A stretch of 64,000 nucleotides of DNA from JAHQVI01 sp963749875. GTDB lineage: Bacteria; Pseudomonadota; Alphaproteobacteria; Rhizobiales; Rhodomicrobiaceae. The notes beneath the pieces were generated by a model, which saw nothing but the letters and a program-made list of their open reading frames with translations, searched no databases and was not told where the DNA came from. Positions within the stretch are counted from its first letter, which is position 1. The number at the start of each line of letters is the position of its first letter. The position numbers and the translations under genes were made by a program. Location of the stretch: the NCBI GenBank assembly GCA_963749875.1, contig CAVVOX010000002.1:1240001-1304000 (forward strand), written 5' to 3'. Positions 1 through 9,165 of the stretch are shown in pieces.

Positions 1-2
1 GG

Positions 3-431
3 CGGATGTCTGTGCGGCTCGGCCCGATGCGGCCATCCTTCGCCGGGCAGGCGAGCGTGAAGCGGGACGAGGCCGCGCGCCGCGTCGAGATCGAAGGGTC
101 GGGCCGGGACAAGCGCAGCGCGTCGGCGGCGCAGGGGCGCATCGTCTATGGGCTGGCGGAAGCGGAAGGCGGGGCGGCGACCCGCGTCGAGGTTGTGATC
201 AGCTATAAGCTATCGGGCCTGCTCGCGCAGTTCGGCCGGGCCGAGCTGGTCCGCGATGTCATGCAGCGTCTGGGAGCGACCTTCGCGCAGAATATCGATG
301 CGCGGCTTTCCGGCGGCGAGGCGCGCAATGCGGGCGACGCGCAGGACAGTCTCAACGCGCTCGGCCTCGTCTGGTCCGTTCTGAAGGCTAGGCTTGCCGC
401 CTTCTTCCGCCGTCTGATCGGGAAAAGCTGA
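3..431 (+). CDS. CoxG-like SRPBCC protein, 3' part
   Basis: The visible part resembles the carbon monoxide dehydrogenase subunit G (CoxG) family: a phrase VRLGPMRPSFAGQASV is followed by beta strands and a C-terminal helix of the SRPBCC fold (LLAQFGRAELVRDVMQRLG). CoxG proteins are small proteins tied to membrane attachment or maturation of molybdenum hydroxylases of the CO dehydrogenase type. The reading frame is open to the left edge, and the family's N-terminal part (about 50 residues) is missing, so the true start lies outside the window; the ATG at 6 is probably internal. The C-terminal tail ends in a basic amphipathic helix. It converges on livF. Family call fairly sure; substrate unknown. 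Confidence 0.7.
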   Translation, partial: RMSVRLGPMRPSFAGQASVKRDEAARRVEIEGSGRDKRSASAAQGRIVYGLAEAEGGAATRVEVVISYKLSGLLAQFGRAELVRDVMQRLGATFAQNIDARLSGGEARNAGDAQDSLNALGLVWSVLKARLAAFFRRLIGKS

Positions 432-484
432 ATCGAAAGTGGAGCCCGTTCACGGGACGAACCTCACTTTTGGCTGAATCCCCC

Positions 485-1175
<691 letters not shown>

Positions 1176-1189
<14 letters not shown>

Positions 1190-1979
1190 GTTTGTAACCC
1201 GTTCCGAGATAAGCCTGGATCACCTCAGGGTGACGCTGAATTTCCGCAGGCGGACCTTCGGCGATGAGCTGGCCCTGATTGAGCACCAGCACGCGGTCCG
1301 AGACGTCCATGACCATGCGCATATCGTGCTCGACGAGCAGCACGGTGATGCCGAGATCCCGGATGCGGCCGAGGAGTTGGATAAAATTGGCGGTTTCGGC
1401 CGGATTCATGCCGGAGACCGGCTCGTCGAGCAGCAGCAATTTCGGCTCGGCGGCGAGCGCAATGGCGACCTCCAAGAGCCGCTGCTCGCCATAGGGCAGG
1501 GAGGCGCCGAGCACATCCGCCCGCTCCGTCAGACCGAAAAAACCGATGATCTCGCACGCCTTGGCGTGAAGCGCCCGCTCCTCGGCGGAAACGGAGGGAA
1601 GCGCCAGCAAGGTCGCCCAGACCGTCTGCTTTGCACGGCGATGCAGGGCCGTCAGCACATTGTCGAGAACGGTGAGGCCGCCGAACACGCTGGTCTTCTG
1701 AAAGGTGCGCACGACGCCCAGAGCGGCGATCTGACTGGGCTTCAGCGTGTGCAGCGCCACGCCGGCATAGGTCACGCGCCCGGATGTCGGCGCGAGATAG
1801 CCGGTGATGGCGTTGAAAGCCGTCGTCTTGCCCGCGCCGTTTGGACCGATCAGGCTGAGCACTTCGCCCGGATAGACGTCAAAGCTGAGATCGCTCACCG
1901 CCTGGAGGCCGCCGAACCGGACATTGAGCCCCTGAACGCTCAGCATTTCCGGATTCTGTGCCGCGGGCTGGGCTGTCAT
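1176..1979 (-). CDS. livG: Branched-chain amino-acid-type ABC transporter ATPase LivG
   Basis: A 267-residue ABC ATPase with Walker A GPNGAGKT, a LivG-type signature (LPYGEQRLLEVAIAL) and Walker B LLLLDEPVSGMN; the long insert after the Q-loop (HRRAKQTVWATLLALP) is typical of LivG. The ATG at 1979 is chosen because it overlaps the stop codon of livM as ATGA, and homology to the family begins within about 12 residues (LSVQGLNVRFGG). The open frame extends 51 codons further upstream but that part overlaps livM in another frame and has no family resemblance. Partner of LivF in the ATPase dimer. Confidence 0.9.
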
Positions 1980-3022
1980 GCGCGCGATCCTTGCCCGGTC
2001 TGTGCGGCGCCGGTCTCGACCGCCGGGGACCCTCTTGTGGTGACGCGCTGCCAAAGCTCGCTGACCGCCGGGACGATGCCCTGCGGTAGCCAGAAGACGA
2101 CCAGGATCATCAACGCGCCATAGATCATCCATTGAATCTCGGGCTCGGCATATTCCCTGAGCACCTCGGGCAGAATGCCGAAGATCAGACCACCGACGAC
2201 CGGACCGGCCAGCGTGCCTTTGCCGCCGGTGACGACCATGATGACCATGGTCACCGTATAGATGAAGAGGAAGATGTCGGGATCGACGATGCGGACATAA
2301 TGGGTATAGAGGACGCCGGCGGCGCCGGCCATCGCAGCCGAGATCACGGCCGCCAGCACCAGATATCGCGTCACGTCAATGCCGACCGACATGGCGAGCG
2401 GCTCATTTTCGCGCAGGGCGATCATCGCCCGGCCGGCGCGCGAATGCACGATCCGGCGGATCAGGATGAAACAGATCACGGCGACGATAAGCACGACATA
2501 ATAGTTGGATTCCTTGCTCCAGAAGGTGAAGTCGATGACGCCCGGAATGGTGATCGAGAGCGGCGGGATATTGTTGAGCGCCATCGGGCCTTCGGTCAGG
2601 TCCAGCCAGTTGAGGGAGAGGAGCCGGACCACCTCGGCAAAGCTGATCGTGGTGATGACGAAATACGCCCCGCGCACCTTGAAAGCGATCTTGCCGATCA
2701 GCCAACCGCAGATGCCGGCGGCGACGATCCCGCAAAGCGCGGCGAACCAGATCGGTTTCGGCTCCAGCACATAGGTGTAATTGTCGGTGATATGCAGATC
2801 GAAGCCGATCGAGACGAGCGCGCTGGCATAGGCTCCGATGCCGAAGAAGGCGACATGCCCCAGGCTGAGCTGGCCGGTATAGCCGAGCAGCAGGTTGAGG
2901 CTCATCGCGGCGATAATGAAGATCCCCGTCGTGATCAGGATGTGCAGATAATAGAGATTGCCGAGCCAGAGCGGCACGGAGGCGAGGAAGAGAACGACGA
3001 GCGCGGCCGGTGCGTATTTCAC
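1976..3022 (-). CDS. livM: Branched-chain amino-acid-type ABC transporter permease LivM
   Basis: A 348-residue hydrophobic permease with about ten predicted membrane segments and the LivM hallmark LNLLLGYTGQLSLGHVAFFG near the N-terminus, plus the cytoplasmic coupling-loop motif GRAMIALRENE that contacts the ATPases. The start is a GTG at 3022 whose bases overlap the stop codon of livH (GTGA), a tight coupling that outweighs the far upstream start of the open frame. Forms the membrane channel with LivH. An odd stretch is the polar insert around DFTFWSKESNYYV in a periplasmic loop, seen in some members. Confidence 0.9.
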   Translation of the reverse strand: MKYAPAALVVLFLASVPLWLGNLYYLHILITTGIFIIAAMSLNLLLGYTGQLSLGHVAFFGIGAYASALVSIGFDLHITDNYTYVLEPKPIWFAALCGIVAAGICGWLIGKIAFKVRGAYFVITTISFAEVVRLLSLNWLDLTEGPMALNNIPPLSITIPGVIDFTFWSKESNYYVVLIVAVICFILIRRIVHSRAGRAMIALRENEPLAMSVGIDVTRYLVLAAVISAAMAGAAGVLYTHYVRIVDPDIFLFIYTVTMVIMVVTGGKGTLAGPVVGGLIFGILPEVLREYAEPEIQWMIYGALMILVVFWLPQGIVPAVSELWQRVTTRGSPAVETGAAQTGQGSRA

Positions 3023-3891
3023 CCCACACGCTCCTTCTGCGCGAACAGCCCCTGCGGCCGCAGAAGCAGAATGACGATGATCACGAGGAAGCCCATCGCA
3101 TCGCGGTAGCCGGAAGAGATGTAGCCCGCGCCCAGCTCTTCGATGAAGGCAAGCACGAAGCCGCCGATCGTGGCGCCGACGATATTGCCGAGCCCGCCGA
3201 GAATGACGATGGCGAACGCCTTCAGCGCGGCGAGATCGCCCATTGTCGGCGTAACGACGAAGATCGGGCCGAGAAGCGCGCCCGCCGCGGCCGCGAGGCC
3301 GGAGCCGAGCGCGAAGGTCGTGGTGTAGATCCGCTGCACGCGGATGCCCATCAGGGCCGCCGTTTCGGGGTCCTGAAAGGTTGCGCGCATCGCCTTGCCG
3401 AGCTTGGTGCGGTTGATCAGCAGATAGGTCGCCGCGATTAGGGCAATGGCTGCGACGAATACGAAAACGCGGATCCAGGCGACCGAAACCGAGCCGATCA
3501 CGAGCGGTTCGGACGGGAAGGGCGTATCGACCGATTTGGCGATGCCGCTCCACACGAACTGTTCCGCGTTCTGGAGTGCGATCCAGGCGCCGATCATCAC
3601 GAGCATGGTGGTGTCGATGTCGGCGCCGCGCAGCGGCCTGAGCAGCGTGAAATCGATCAGCGCGCCGAGAGCGACGCCGAGGAGGATCGCCACGGCAATG
3701 GAGGCGAAGAAGTTCAGCCCCAGCAGCATCACGAAGGCGAACATCATATAAGCGCCGAAGGTGTAGAGCTCGCCATGGGTGAAATTCACCACCCCCATGA
3801 TACCGAAGATCATGGTCAGCCCGATGCCGAGCAGGGCGTAAGTGCCGCCGAGGATCAGGGCATTGACGAAATGCTGGGCAAGCTGCTCCAT
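3019..3891 (-). CDS. livH: Branched-chain amino-acid-type ABC transporter permease LivH
   Basis: A 290-residue permease starting MEQLAQHFVNALILGG, with the LivH signature GIMGVVNFTHGELYTFGAY and the coupling-loop motif LGKAMRATFQDPETAALMGI. About eight membrane helices. The ATG at 3891 is preferred over the upstream in-frame ATG at 3945 because LivH proteins begin only a few residues before the first membrane helix. It lies 87 bases after the stop of livK, with a stable stem-loop between them, and it is coupled to livM by a GTGA overlap. Together these make a five-gene uptake operon. Confidence 0.9.
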   Translation of the reverse strand: MEQLAQHFVNALILGGTYALLGIGLTMIFGIMGVVNFTHGELYTFGAYMMFAFVMLLGLNFFASIAVAILLGVALGALIDFTLLRPLRGADIDTTMLVMIGAWIALQNAEQFVWSGIAKSVDTPFPSEPLVIGSVSVAWIRVFVFVAAIALIAATYLLINRTKLGKAMRATFQDPETAALMGIRVQRIYTTTFALGSGLAAAAGALLGPIFVVTPTMGDLAALKAFAIVILGGLGNIVGATIGGFVLAFIEELGAGYISSGYRDAMGFLVIIVILLLRPQGLFAQKERVG

Positions 3892-3932
3892 GAGCGGCGA
3901 TCGGGCTCCGTGGGGATTGCCAGAGGCGGGCA

Positions 3933-3965
3933 AGCGGAGACGCAAGGCATTTTGGCGTCTCCGCT
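3933..3965 (-). promoter_or_regulatory. Intercistronic stem-loop between livK and livH
   Basis: A perfect inverted repeat with 11-base arms (AGCGGAGACGC and GCGTCTCCGCT) and an 11-base loop lies between the binding-protein gene and the first permease gene. No run of T follows on the transcribed strand, so it does not look like a full terminator. In ABC operons such stems commonly protect the 3' end of the binding-protein message and lower expression of the permease genes; that role here is inferred. Confidence 0.55.
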
Positions 3966-3978
3966 AATCTTCAGGACA

Positions 3979-5130
3979 TCAAAACTTGGAGACTTTGCCG
4001 TCCTTGATGGTCACGACAAACACATTCGGTATGTTCTGGCCGCTTTCCTTGCCTTTCGGCCCCTGTTTGATGAAGGAAATGTCGCCATTGACGCCATGGA
4101 CCTTCACATTCCAGAGCGCTTGCTGGATGGCTTTCGGGTCGGCCTTTCCGGCCCCTTCGATGCCCGCGGCAATCGTCATGATGCCGTCATAGCCGCGGAA
4201 GCCTTCGGTCAGACCGGCGAAATTGTAGTCACGCTTTTTCCACTCCTCGACGAATTTCGTCGCGATGTCCGGGTTCGGCGCAGTCTCCGGGAACCAGGGC
4301 GCGAAGAAGAGCAGGTGATAGGAGCCGTTCGCCGCGTCGCCGGCCTGCTTGATGAGCTGATCCGGCGAAGAAGAGCCGCCCGTGGTGATGATCTTTTGCG
4401 GGAGCTGCTGCTCCTTCGCCTGCTTCAGCACCAGCGTGATCTGCTCGACTCCGGTCGTGAGGAACAGCGTGTCGCCGCCGGAGGCTTTGATCTTGGCGAG
4501 CTGTGCGCTCATATCGGTCGCCTTGGCGTCCATCGTCTCGATCACGCCGACCTCGATGCCTTTCGACTTCAGCATCTTGGAGAATTCCTGGGCGGCGCCG
4601 AGGCCCCAGTCATTGTTGACGGCGAGGAAGTCGGCCTTCTTGATGCCGAACGGAGCAACCTTGTCGCCAAAAGCCTTGGCTTCCATTTCCGACGTCGGAC
4701 TGATGCGGAAGATCCAGGGATTGCCCGATGTGGTGATCTTGCCCGAGGACGATGTCTCGACAACCATGGGCACGCCATATTCCATCAGCTTCGGCATGAC
4801 GGCGAGCGTATAGGTCGAACTCCAGGCGCCCATGAGAACCGGCACCTTATCGCTGATGATCAGCTTCTCGGCCGTGGCGACGGCTTCTTTCGGGTTGCTC
4901 TTATTGTCCTCGATGATCAGCTCGACCTTCTTGCCGAGGACGCCTTTGCCCGCATTCAGCTCGTCAGCCGCGATCTTTGCGCCTTGTGTCACATAATTGC
5001 CCGAGGCGGCGACGGCGCCGGTCAACGGCTCCGTCACGCCGATCTTAATGGTGTCCTGGGCCGAAGCTGCGCCGAAGCTCAACGTCAAGGCGGCCAGAAC
5101 GCCGGAAATTCGAAAAGTCTGTTTGATCAT
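3979..5130 (-). CDS. ABC transporter periplasmic binding protein, LivK type
   Basis: A 383-residue exported binding protein of the type I fold. A signal peptide (MIKQTFRISGVLAALTLSFG, cleavage probably after AASA) precedes IKIGVTEPLTGAVAASGNYV, the usual start of the Leu/Ile/Val-binding family, and VELIIEDNKSNPKEAVATAEKLI is the conserved first-lobe helix region. It catches the substrate for the LivHMGF machinery encoded downstream. The family also binds amides, urea, aromatic acids and short-chain acids, and the pocket cannot be assigned from sequence alone. First gene of the operon. Confidence 0.9.
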   Translation of the reverse strand: MIKQTFRISGVLAALTLSFGAASAQDTIKIGVTEPLTGAVAASGNYVTQGAKIAADELNAGKGVLGKKVELIIEDNKSNPKEAVATAEKLIISDKVPVLMGAWSSTYTLAVMPKLMEYGVPMVVETSSSGKITTSGNPWIFRISPTSEMEAKAFGDKVAPFGIKKADFLAVNNDWGLGAAQEFSKMLKSKGIEVGVIETMDAKATDMSAQLAKIKASGGDTLFLTTGVEQITLVLKQAKEQQLPQKIITTGGSSSPDQLIKQAGDAANGSYHLLFFAPWFPETAPNPDIATKFVEEWKKRDYNFAGLTEGFRGYDGIMTIAAGIEGAGKADPKAIQQALWNVKVHGVNGDISFIKQGPKGKESGQNIPNVFVVTIKDGKVSKF

Positions 5131-5186
5131 ATTCTTACTCCCCAGTGATGAGTGCAGGCTGCTGTCGGTCCATCCGAGCTTGGCTC

Positions 5187-5281
5187 TAGATCAACCCTCG
5201 TTCAAGTGGAGTCACTTGAACGAGGGTTGATCTACATCAATAAGTAGCGCAACTGTCCGCGTCCAATTAGACGCGCGTCGC
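5187..5281 (+). repeat. Bi-hairpin palindromic repeat, copy A
   Basis: Upstream of livK lies one copy of the window's roughly 100-base repeat. Its left half is a perfect hairpin: arms 5187-5207 and 5212-5232 are 21-base reverse complements around the loop GAGT. The right half holds CGCGTCCAATTAGACGCG flanked by further short complementary bases. The same two-hairpin order recurs at 7380-7480 (inverted) and twice at 15557-15760. Here it is intergenic. In one forward frame it would read ...DQPSFKWSHLNEG, the same peptide phrase seen in the other copies. Confidence 0.85.
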
Positions 5282-5729
5282 GATAGAGATTCATGCAAAA
5301 ACCAGACCTAACGAATGTTGGGGGGACGTTTCTCCAACGATCGCAGCGCCGAGCTGATCGGGCACTGGACTGGTTCACTGCACCTCCACGGACGCTAAAC
5401 GTCCTATGATTGGAATGATAGATAAAATCGAGGCTTTGCCAAGCACGGATCTTGCCTAAGTTTGCAGCAAATCATGCAATTCTGATTGCGCCCGAAGCAA
5501 GCTTTTTCGCGATCCGATTCGCAATGCCCGCACGAGTTGCGAGGATTAACCCTCTCTTTGGTGTAAGACGTGACGATGACGCGCCGCCAAGCTAATAAAC
5601 AATGAGACCGTCTGTTTTGAACCTGTCGGCAGCTCGTTTTTCCCGTGCGGCGTGCAATTGTTACAAGCGGAAAATTGACATCGGCTGAGGCGGGGTTATC
5701 AAACCGGGGAAGAACGTCCGCCAGAGACC
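5282..5729. other. Intergenic region, no gene seen
   Basis: About 450 bases between the repeat copy upstream of livK and the GtrA-like gene. It is somewhat richer in A and T than the genes around it and must hold the promoters of both divergent units. No open frame with family resemblance, no tRNA-like fold and no clear terminator was found. Confidence 0.4.
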
Positions 5730-6179
5730 ATGCTTATGAAGAGCGACGATTATCCGCTCGATCAGCTGATTGAGACTACGCGCCACTGGATTTTCCAGCT
5801 TATGCGCTTCGGAACGGTTGGCGGCCTTGCAACGGCCACGCATGCCGGGGTCTATCTATACATTGTGACGGCCAATCTGCTGGCGCCGATCCTCGCCAAT
5901 TTCGCTGCCTATGGTCTGGCCTTCGCCGTGTCGTTCGTGGGGCATCGCCACTGGACCTTTGGCGACGCCCCGAAAGGCGGGCGGAACAACACGGCGGTCT
6001 TCCGCTTCCTGAGCGTGTCGCTGTCCGGGCTGGCGCTGAACTCCGCCGCGGTTCTGCTTCTGGTGAACTATCTCAGACTGCCGGATTGGACCCCGCTCTT
6101 GGTCATTGTCGGCATCACACCGATCTTCAGTTTCGTGCTGAACCGTTTCTGGGTCTTTTACACGCTGAAGCGGCCGTAA
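5730..6179 (+). CDS. GtrA-like four-helix membrane protein
   Basis: A 149-residue protein with four membrane segments and the GtrA/DPMS family pattern: FQLMRFGTVGGLATATHAGVY at the first helix, VSFVGHRHWTFGD after the second and FVLNRFWVFY at the end. GtrA-like proteins are thought to flip or help move lipid-linked sugars (undecaprenyl-phosphate glucose in O-antigen modification), usually beside a glycosyltransferase. No glycosyltransferase is nearby, so the partner is unknown. The initiator could be the ATG at 5730 or the next Met two codons on (MKSDDY). Confidence 0.8.
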   Translation: MLMKSDDYPLDQLIETTRHWIFQLMRFGTVGGLATATHAGVYLYIVTANLLAPILANFAAYGLAFAVSFVGHRHWTFGDAPKGGRNNTAVFRFLSVSLSGLALNSAAVLLLVNYLRLPDWTPLLVIVGITPIFSFVLNRFWVFYTLKRP

Positions 6180-6349
6180 AGGCTTCCCAAACCGTTCTGG
6201 GAAGCTTGCCGCGATTGCCGCTTACACCGACGGAGCATCCGGCTTCGCAAAGCGGCGTGGACTCGATTTGCGGCGATGCTGTATCAAGGACAGCGATCAA
6301 AAATGGAAATGCGTCTCATTTTATCCGCGAAGGATTGAGGCCAAAGATC

Positions 6350-7018
6350 ATGAACGAAAACATCTCGCTCAGTGAGGAGGCCTATCGACGGCTGAAGGAG
6401 GCGATACGAAAAGGGCGGCTGGCCCCGGGGGCCCGCGTTCGCGAGGTGGAGATTGCCGAGCGTTTCGGCATCAGCCGGACCCCGGCCCGCGATGCGATCA
6501 GGCGGCTCGAGAGTGACGGTCTGATTTCCTTTGTCCCTCATCTGGGCGCAGTGATTTCGAGGCTCGACCATCAGGAGACGATGGAACTCTACAATCTTCG
6601 CGAAATCCTCGAAGGATCGTCTGCGGGTTTCGCCGCGCGCCACGCCTCGCATGCCGAGATTGAGGAGCTGGAGGAGCTTGTTTCCGCCGGGCCCGAACTG
6701 GCGGATAAGCCCGACCAGCTTGCCGACCTCAATCAACTTTTTCATACCGCGGTTTACCGCGCCGCACATAACCGCTTTCTGGAACGTGCCCTTATCGGCC
6801 TGCGCGACTCCATGGCGCTGCTCGGCGGAACGTCCCTCAGCGTCAAGGGACGATTAGAGGCCGCGCATGCCGAGCACGCCGCAATCGTCTCCGCGATTGC
6901 CGCACGCGACGTGGAAAAGGCCGAGCGCGCCGGCCGTGACCATGTCCGAAACGCGCAGCGTGCGCGGCTGAAGCTGATGCGCTCCGGTCTGGTCTCGGGC
7001 GCGGATCTAGGCGAATAG
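6350..7018 (+). CDS. GntR-family (FadR-type) transcriptional regulator
   Basis: A 222-residue regulator with an N-terminal winged helix (LSEEAYRRLKEAIRKGRLAP, then VREVEIAERFGISRTPARDA, the recognition helix) and a C-terminal all-helical FCD ligand domain with the usual metal-site residues (D/R in MELYNLREILEG, H in LNQLFHTAVYRAA, H near HAEHAAIVSAI). The ATG at 6350 is preferred because the family starts here; the open frame upstream is an overlap with the preceding gene. Such regulators sense small organic acids. It may control the kinase-like gene 32 bases downstream or the transporter upstream; neither is proven. Confidence 0.85.
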   Translation: MNENISLSEEAYRRLKEAIRKGRLAPGARVREVEIAERFGISRTPARDAIRRLESDGLISFVPHLGAVISRLDHQETMELYNLREILEGSSAGFAARHASHAEIEELEELVSAGPELADKPDQLADLNQLFHTAVYRAAHNRFLERALIGLRDSMALLGGTSLSVKGRLEAAHAEHAAIVSAIAARDVEKAERAGRDHVRNAQRARLKLMRSGLVSGADLGE

Positions 7019-7050
7019 CCACCGCTGAATAAGGCAATGTCGGAGGCGTT

Positions 7051-7959
7051 ATGACGAGGCTGGCAGAAGCCGGTGCCGCACTTCTGGGCGGCGAGCTGGT
7101 GCGGAGCACACCGGTTGCTGGCGGCGACTTATCGCAAATCCTCCATATCACCCTCAAGGATGGCCGTGAGGCGATTGTGAAAGGCGGACCCGCGCCTCGG
7201 ACGGAGGCGGCGATGCTGCGCGCGATTGCCGCCGCGGGGACGCCGGCGCCCGCCGTTCTGGCCGCGAGCGAAGAGGCGCTGGTCATCGAGGTGCTTGCGG
7301 CCGGCGGCGCGGTCGGCACGGCTTGGCCGAGTTTGGCTTCGGTGCTCGCGAAGCTTCACTCCGAGACGCGCGAACGCCAGCGCAACGCGCGTCCAAATGG
7401 ACGCGGACAGTTGCGCTCGTCTTTTGAAGCAGATCAACTTGACCTCGTTCAAGTGGATCCACTCGAACGAGGGTTGATCTATGGCTGGCCGGAGGATTAT
7501 GCATTTGGCCCGCTGACGATCCCGAACGGATGGACGCAGGACTGGCCGCGCTTCTGGGCCGAGCGCCGGTTGCTCGTTCATATCGCCTCGATCCCGCCCG
7601 CGCTCGCCCGGCGTCTTGAAAGGCTCGCCGATGACATCGCCAATCGGCTGCCGCAATGTCCGGCGCCCGCTCTCCTGCACGGCGACCTATGGGGCGGAAA
7701 CGTCCTGATCGCGGACGGCAAGGTCAGCGGGCTGATCGATCCAGCCTGCTATTATGGCCATTGCGAGGTCGATCTTGCCATGCTGGCGCTTTTCGACCGT
7801 CCGGACACGGCGTTTTACGACGCCTATCCGCCGCTCGAACCTGGCCATGAGGAGCGCCTGTCTATCTATCAGCTATGGCCTGCTCTGGTTCATTTGCGGC
7901 TGTTCGGTGGCGGCTACCGCCCGCTGGTGGAAAGGCTTCTATCGGCAAGCGGGGTATGA
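7051..7959 (+). CDS. Fructosamine-kinase-like phosphotransferase with in-frame repeat insert
   Basis: A 302-residue protein kinase-like fold enzyme of the fructosamine kinase / ketosamine-3-kinase family. The ATP-site lysine lies in EAIVKGG, the catalytic loop is LLHGDLWGGNVLI and the metal-binding motif GLIDPACYYGH; YGWPEDYAFGPL is the family's conserved phrase following the hinge. Odd feature: between LHSETRERQ and YGWPEDYAF sit about 34 residues encoded exactly by a copy of the palindromic repeat (7380-7480, inverted). In relatives the two phrases are joined almost directly. The insert keeps the frame, so the protein can still be made; whether it folds is unknown. Family function: ATP-dependent phosphorylation of glycated amines or sugars. 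Confidence 0.85.
   Translation: MTRLAEAGAALLGGELVRSTPVAGGDLSQILHITLKDGREAIVKGGPAPRTEAAMLRAIAAAGTPAPAVLAASEEALVIEVLAAGGAVGTAWPSLASVLAKLHSETRERQRNARPNGRGQLRSSFEADQLDLVQVDPLERGLIYGWPEDYAFGPLTIPNGWTQDWPRFWAERRLLVHIASIPPALARRLERLADDIANRLPQCPAPALLHGDLWGGNVLIADGKVSGLIDPACYYGHCEVDLAMLALFDRPDTAFYDAYPPLEPGHEERLSIYQLWPALVHLRLFGGGYRPLVERLLSASGV
7380..7480 (-). repeat. Bi-hairpin palindromic repeat, copy B, inside a gene
   Basis: Inverted copy of the repeat. It begins with GCGCAACGCGCGTCC, contains the second-half palindrome around CGCGTCCATTTGGACGCG (minus strand) and ends with ACGAGGGTTGATCT. About 101-102 bases, a multiple of three, so the host kinase-like frame continues. It differs from copy C by a string of substitutions in the middle (CGTCTTTTGAAGCAG replacing the usual spacer), which suggests age or adaptation to coding. 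Confidence 0.85.
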
Positions 7960-8008
7960 CGCACCGATCACCCCCATGAAATGGGCGCCTGAACAGTGAC
8001 AGTCTCGC

Positions 8009-9165
8009 TCAGGCTTTGAGGCGGCTCGATTCGGACGCGGCGCCGTCCTCCGGCGTTGCTTCCTTGCCCGTATCGGGAACAGCCGGAAGCGTGAAGAAGA
8101 AGCTGGTTCCCTTTCCAACCTCCGATTTACACCAGATCTTGCCGCCATGCTGCTCGACAATCCTTTTGCAGGTGGCCAGCCCCAGCCCGGTCCCTTCATA
8201 TTCGCCCTGAGAATGCAACCGAACGAATGGCTCGAAGATATGCGTGTATTCGTCTTTCGGAACACCGATGCCGTTGTCGCGGACCTCGACCAAGATGAAT
8301 CCATCGAGCTGCGGTCGCGTGCGGATGCAAACCTCCGGAATCTCGGCTGTCGAATATTTGATGCCGTTTCCGACGAGATTTTGCAGAAGCTGTACGAGCC
8401 GGGCGCGGTCCCCGCAGATGGCCGGAAGCTTGCCGTAAACCAGGTTGGCACCGGCCTTGCTGATCGCGGCGTCGAGATTGCCGCGCACATCACGGATCAG
8501 TTCGTCCAGATGCAGATCTTCGAATTGCCGCTGGACACTGGCATCGGTGTAGCTGTGCAACTCGTCGAGAAGCGCGTTCATCCGCAGTGCGCCCTCGGCA
8601 ATGCGCTCCGCCTGGTGGATGATTTTCTCGCGCTCGAGTTTTTCCTGAACTCAGGAACACCTCGATCAGCTTCGCGAAGCCCAGAATGGACTGTGTCGGC
8701 GCTTTCAAATCGTGCACGAGGACGTGCGCGAACAGCTCCATGGCCGTCTTCTGTTCCGCGATTTTACGATTGATCTGCGACCGTTTGAGCGCGCTCTCGA
8801 TCGCCGCACGCAGCGTCGACTCGTTCGATTTCCGCCTTACTGATATAGTCCATAGCGCCGAGCTTTATGGCGTCGCTGGCCACGCGCTCGTTCCCTTGGC
8901 CGGAGGTCATGATCACAGGCAGGCAGGCGTCTCTTTCGAGAATCGCGGAGATGCCGTGGAGCCCGTCCTCGCCAGGCAGGCATTGGTCGAGAATGACGCA
9001 ATCGAAGTGGTCGGTCTCAAACAGTTGGAGGGCCTGATCCATTGTCTCGGCCTCGGCGAAATCGCAATTGAGGCCGGACCGCTTCACGCTCCTGCGGATC
9101 TGTTTGCGATCGCCTTCGTCGTCGTCAACGATGAGGAGCTTTAAGGGGGTCTGCTCCATCGACAT
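8009..9165 (-). pseudogene. Hybrid response regulator-histidine kinase, two frameshifts
   Basis: Read in order: a receiver domain (LKLLIVDDDEGD, phosphorylation Asp in DCVILDQCLPGEDG, then VIMTSGQGNE), a HisKA helix (HVLVHDLKAPTQSILGFAKL with the phosphor-accepting His) and an ATPase domain (N box LLQNLVGNGIKYS, G boxes DNGIGVP and GTGLGLA). It is in three frames. The first shift, near 8820, is repaired by dropping one A so that EIDESTLRAAIESAL follows; the second, near 8655, by dropping one T so that FLSQEKLEREKII follows. Total length is then exactly 385 codons. Last of three signalling genes, directly abutting the response regulator. Either decayed or affected by sequencing error. Confidence 0.75.

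Noticed and set aside
3775..5148. Long plus-strand open frame (457 codons) opposite livK
   Set aside because: It is antisense to a clear binding protein with signal peptide and has no family resemblance; long antisense frames are expected in GC-rich DNA.
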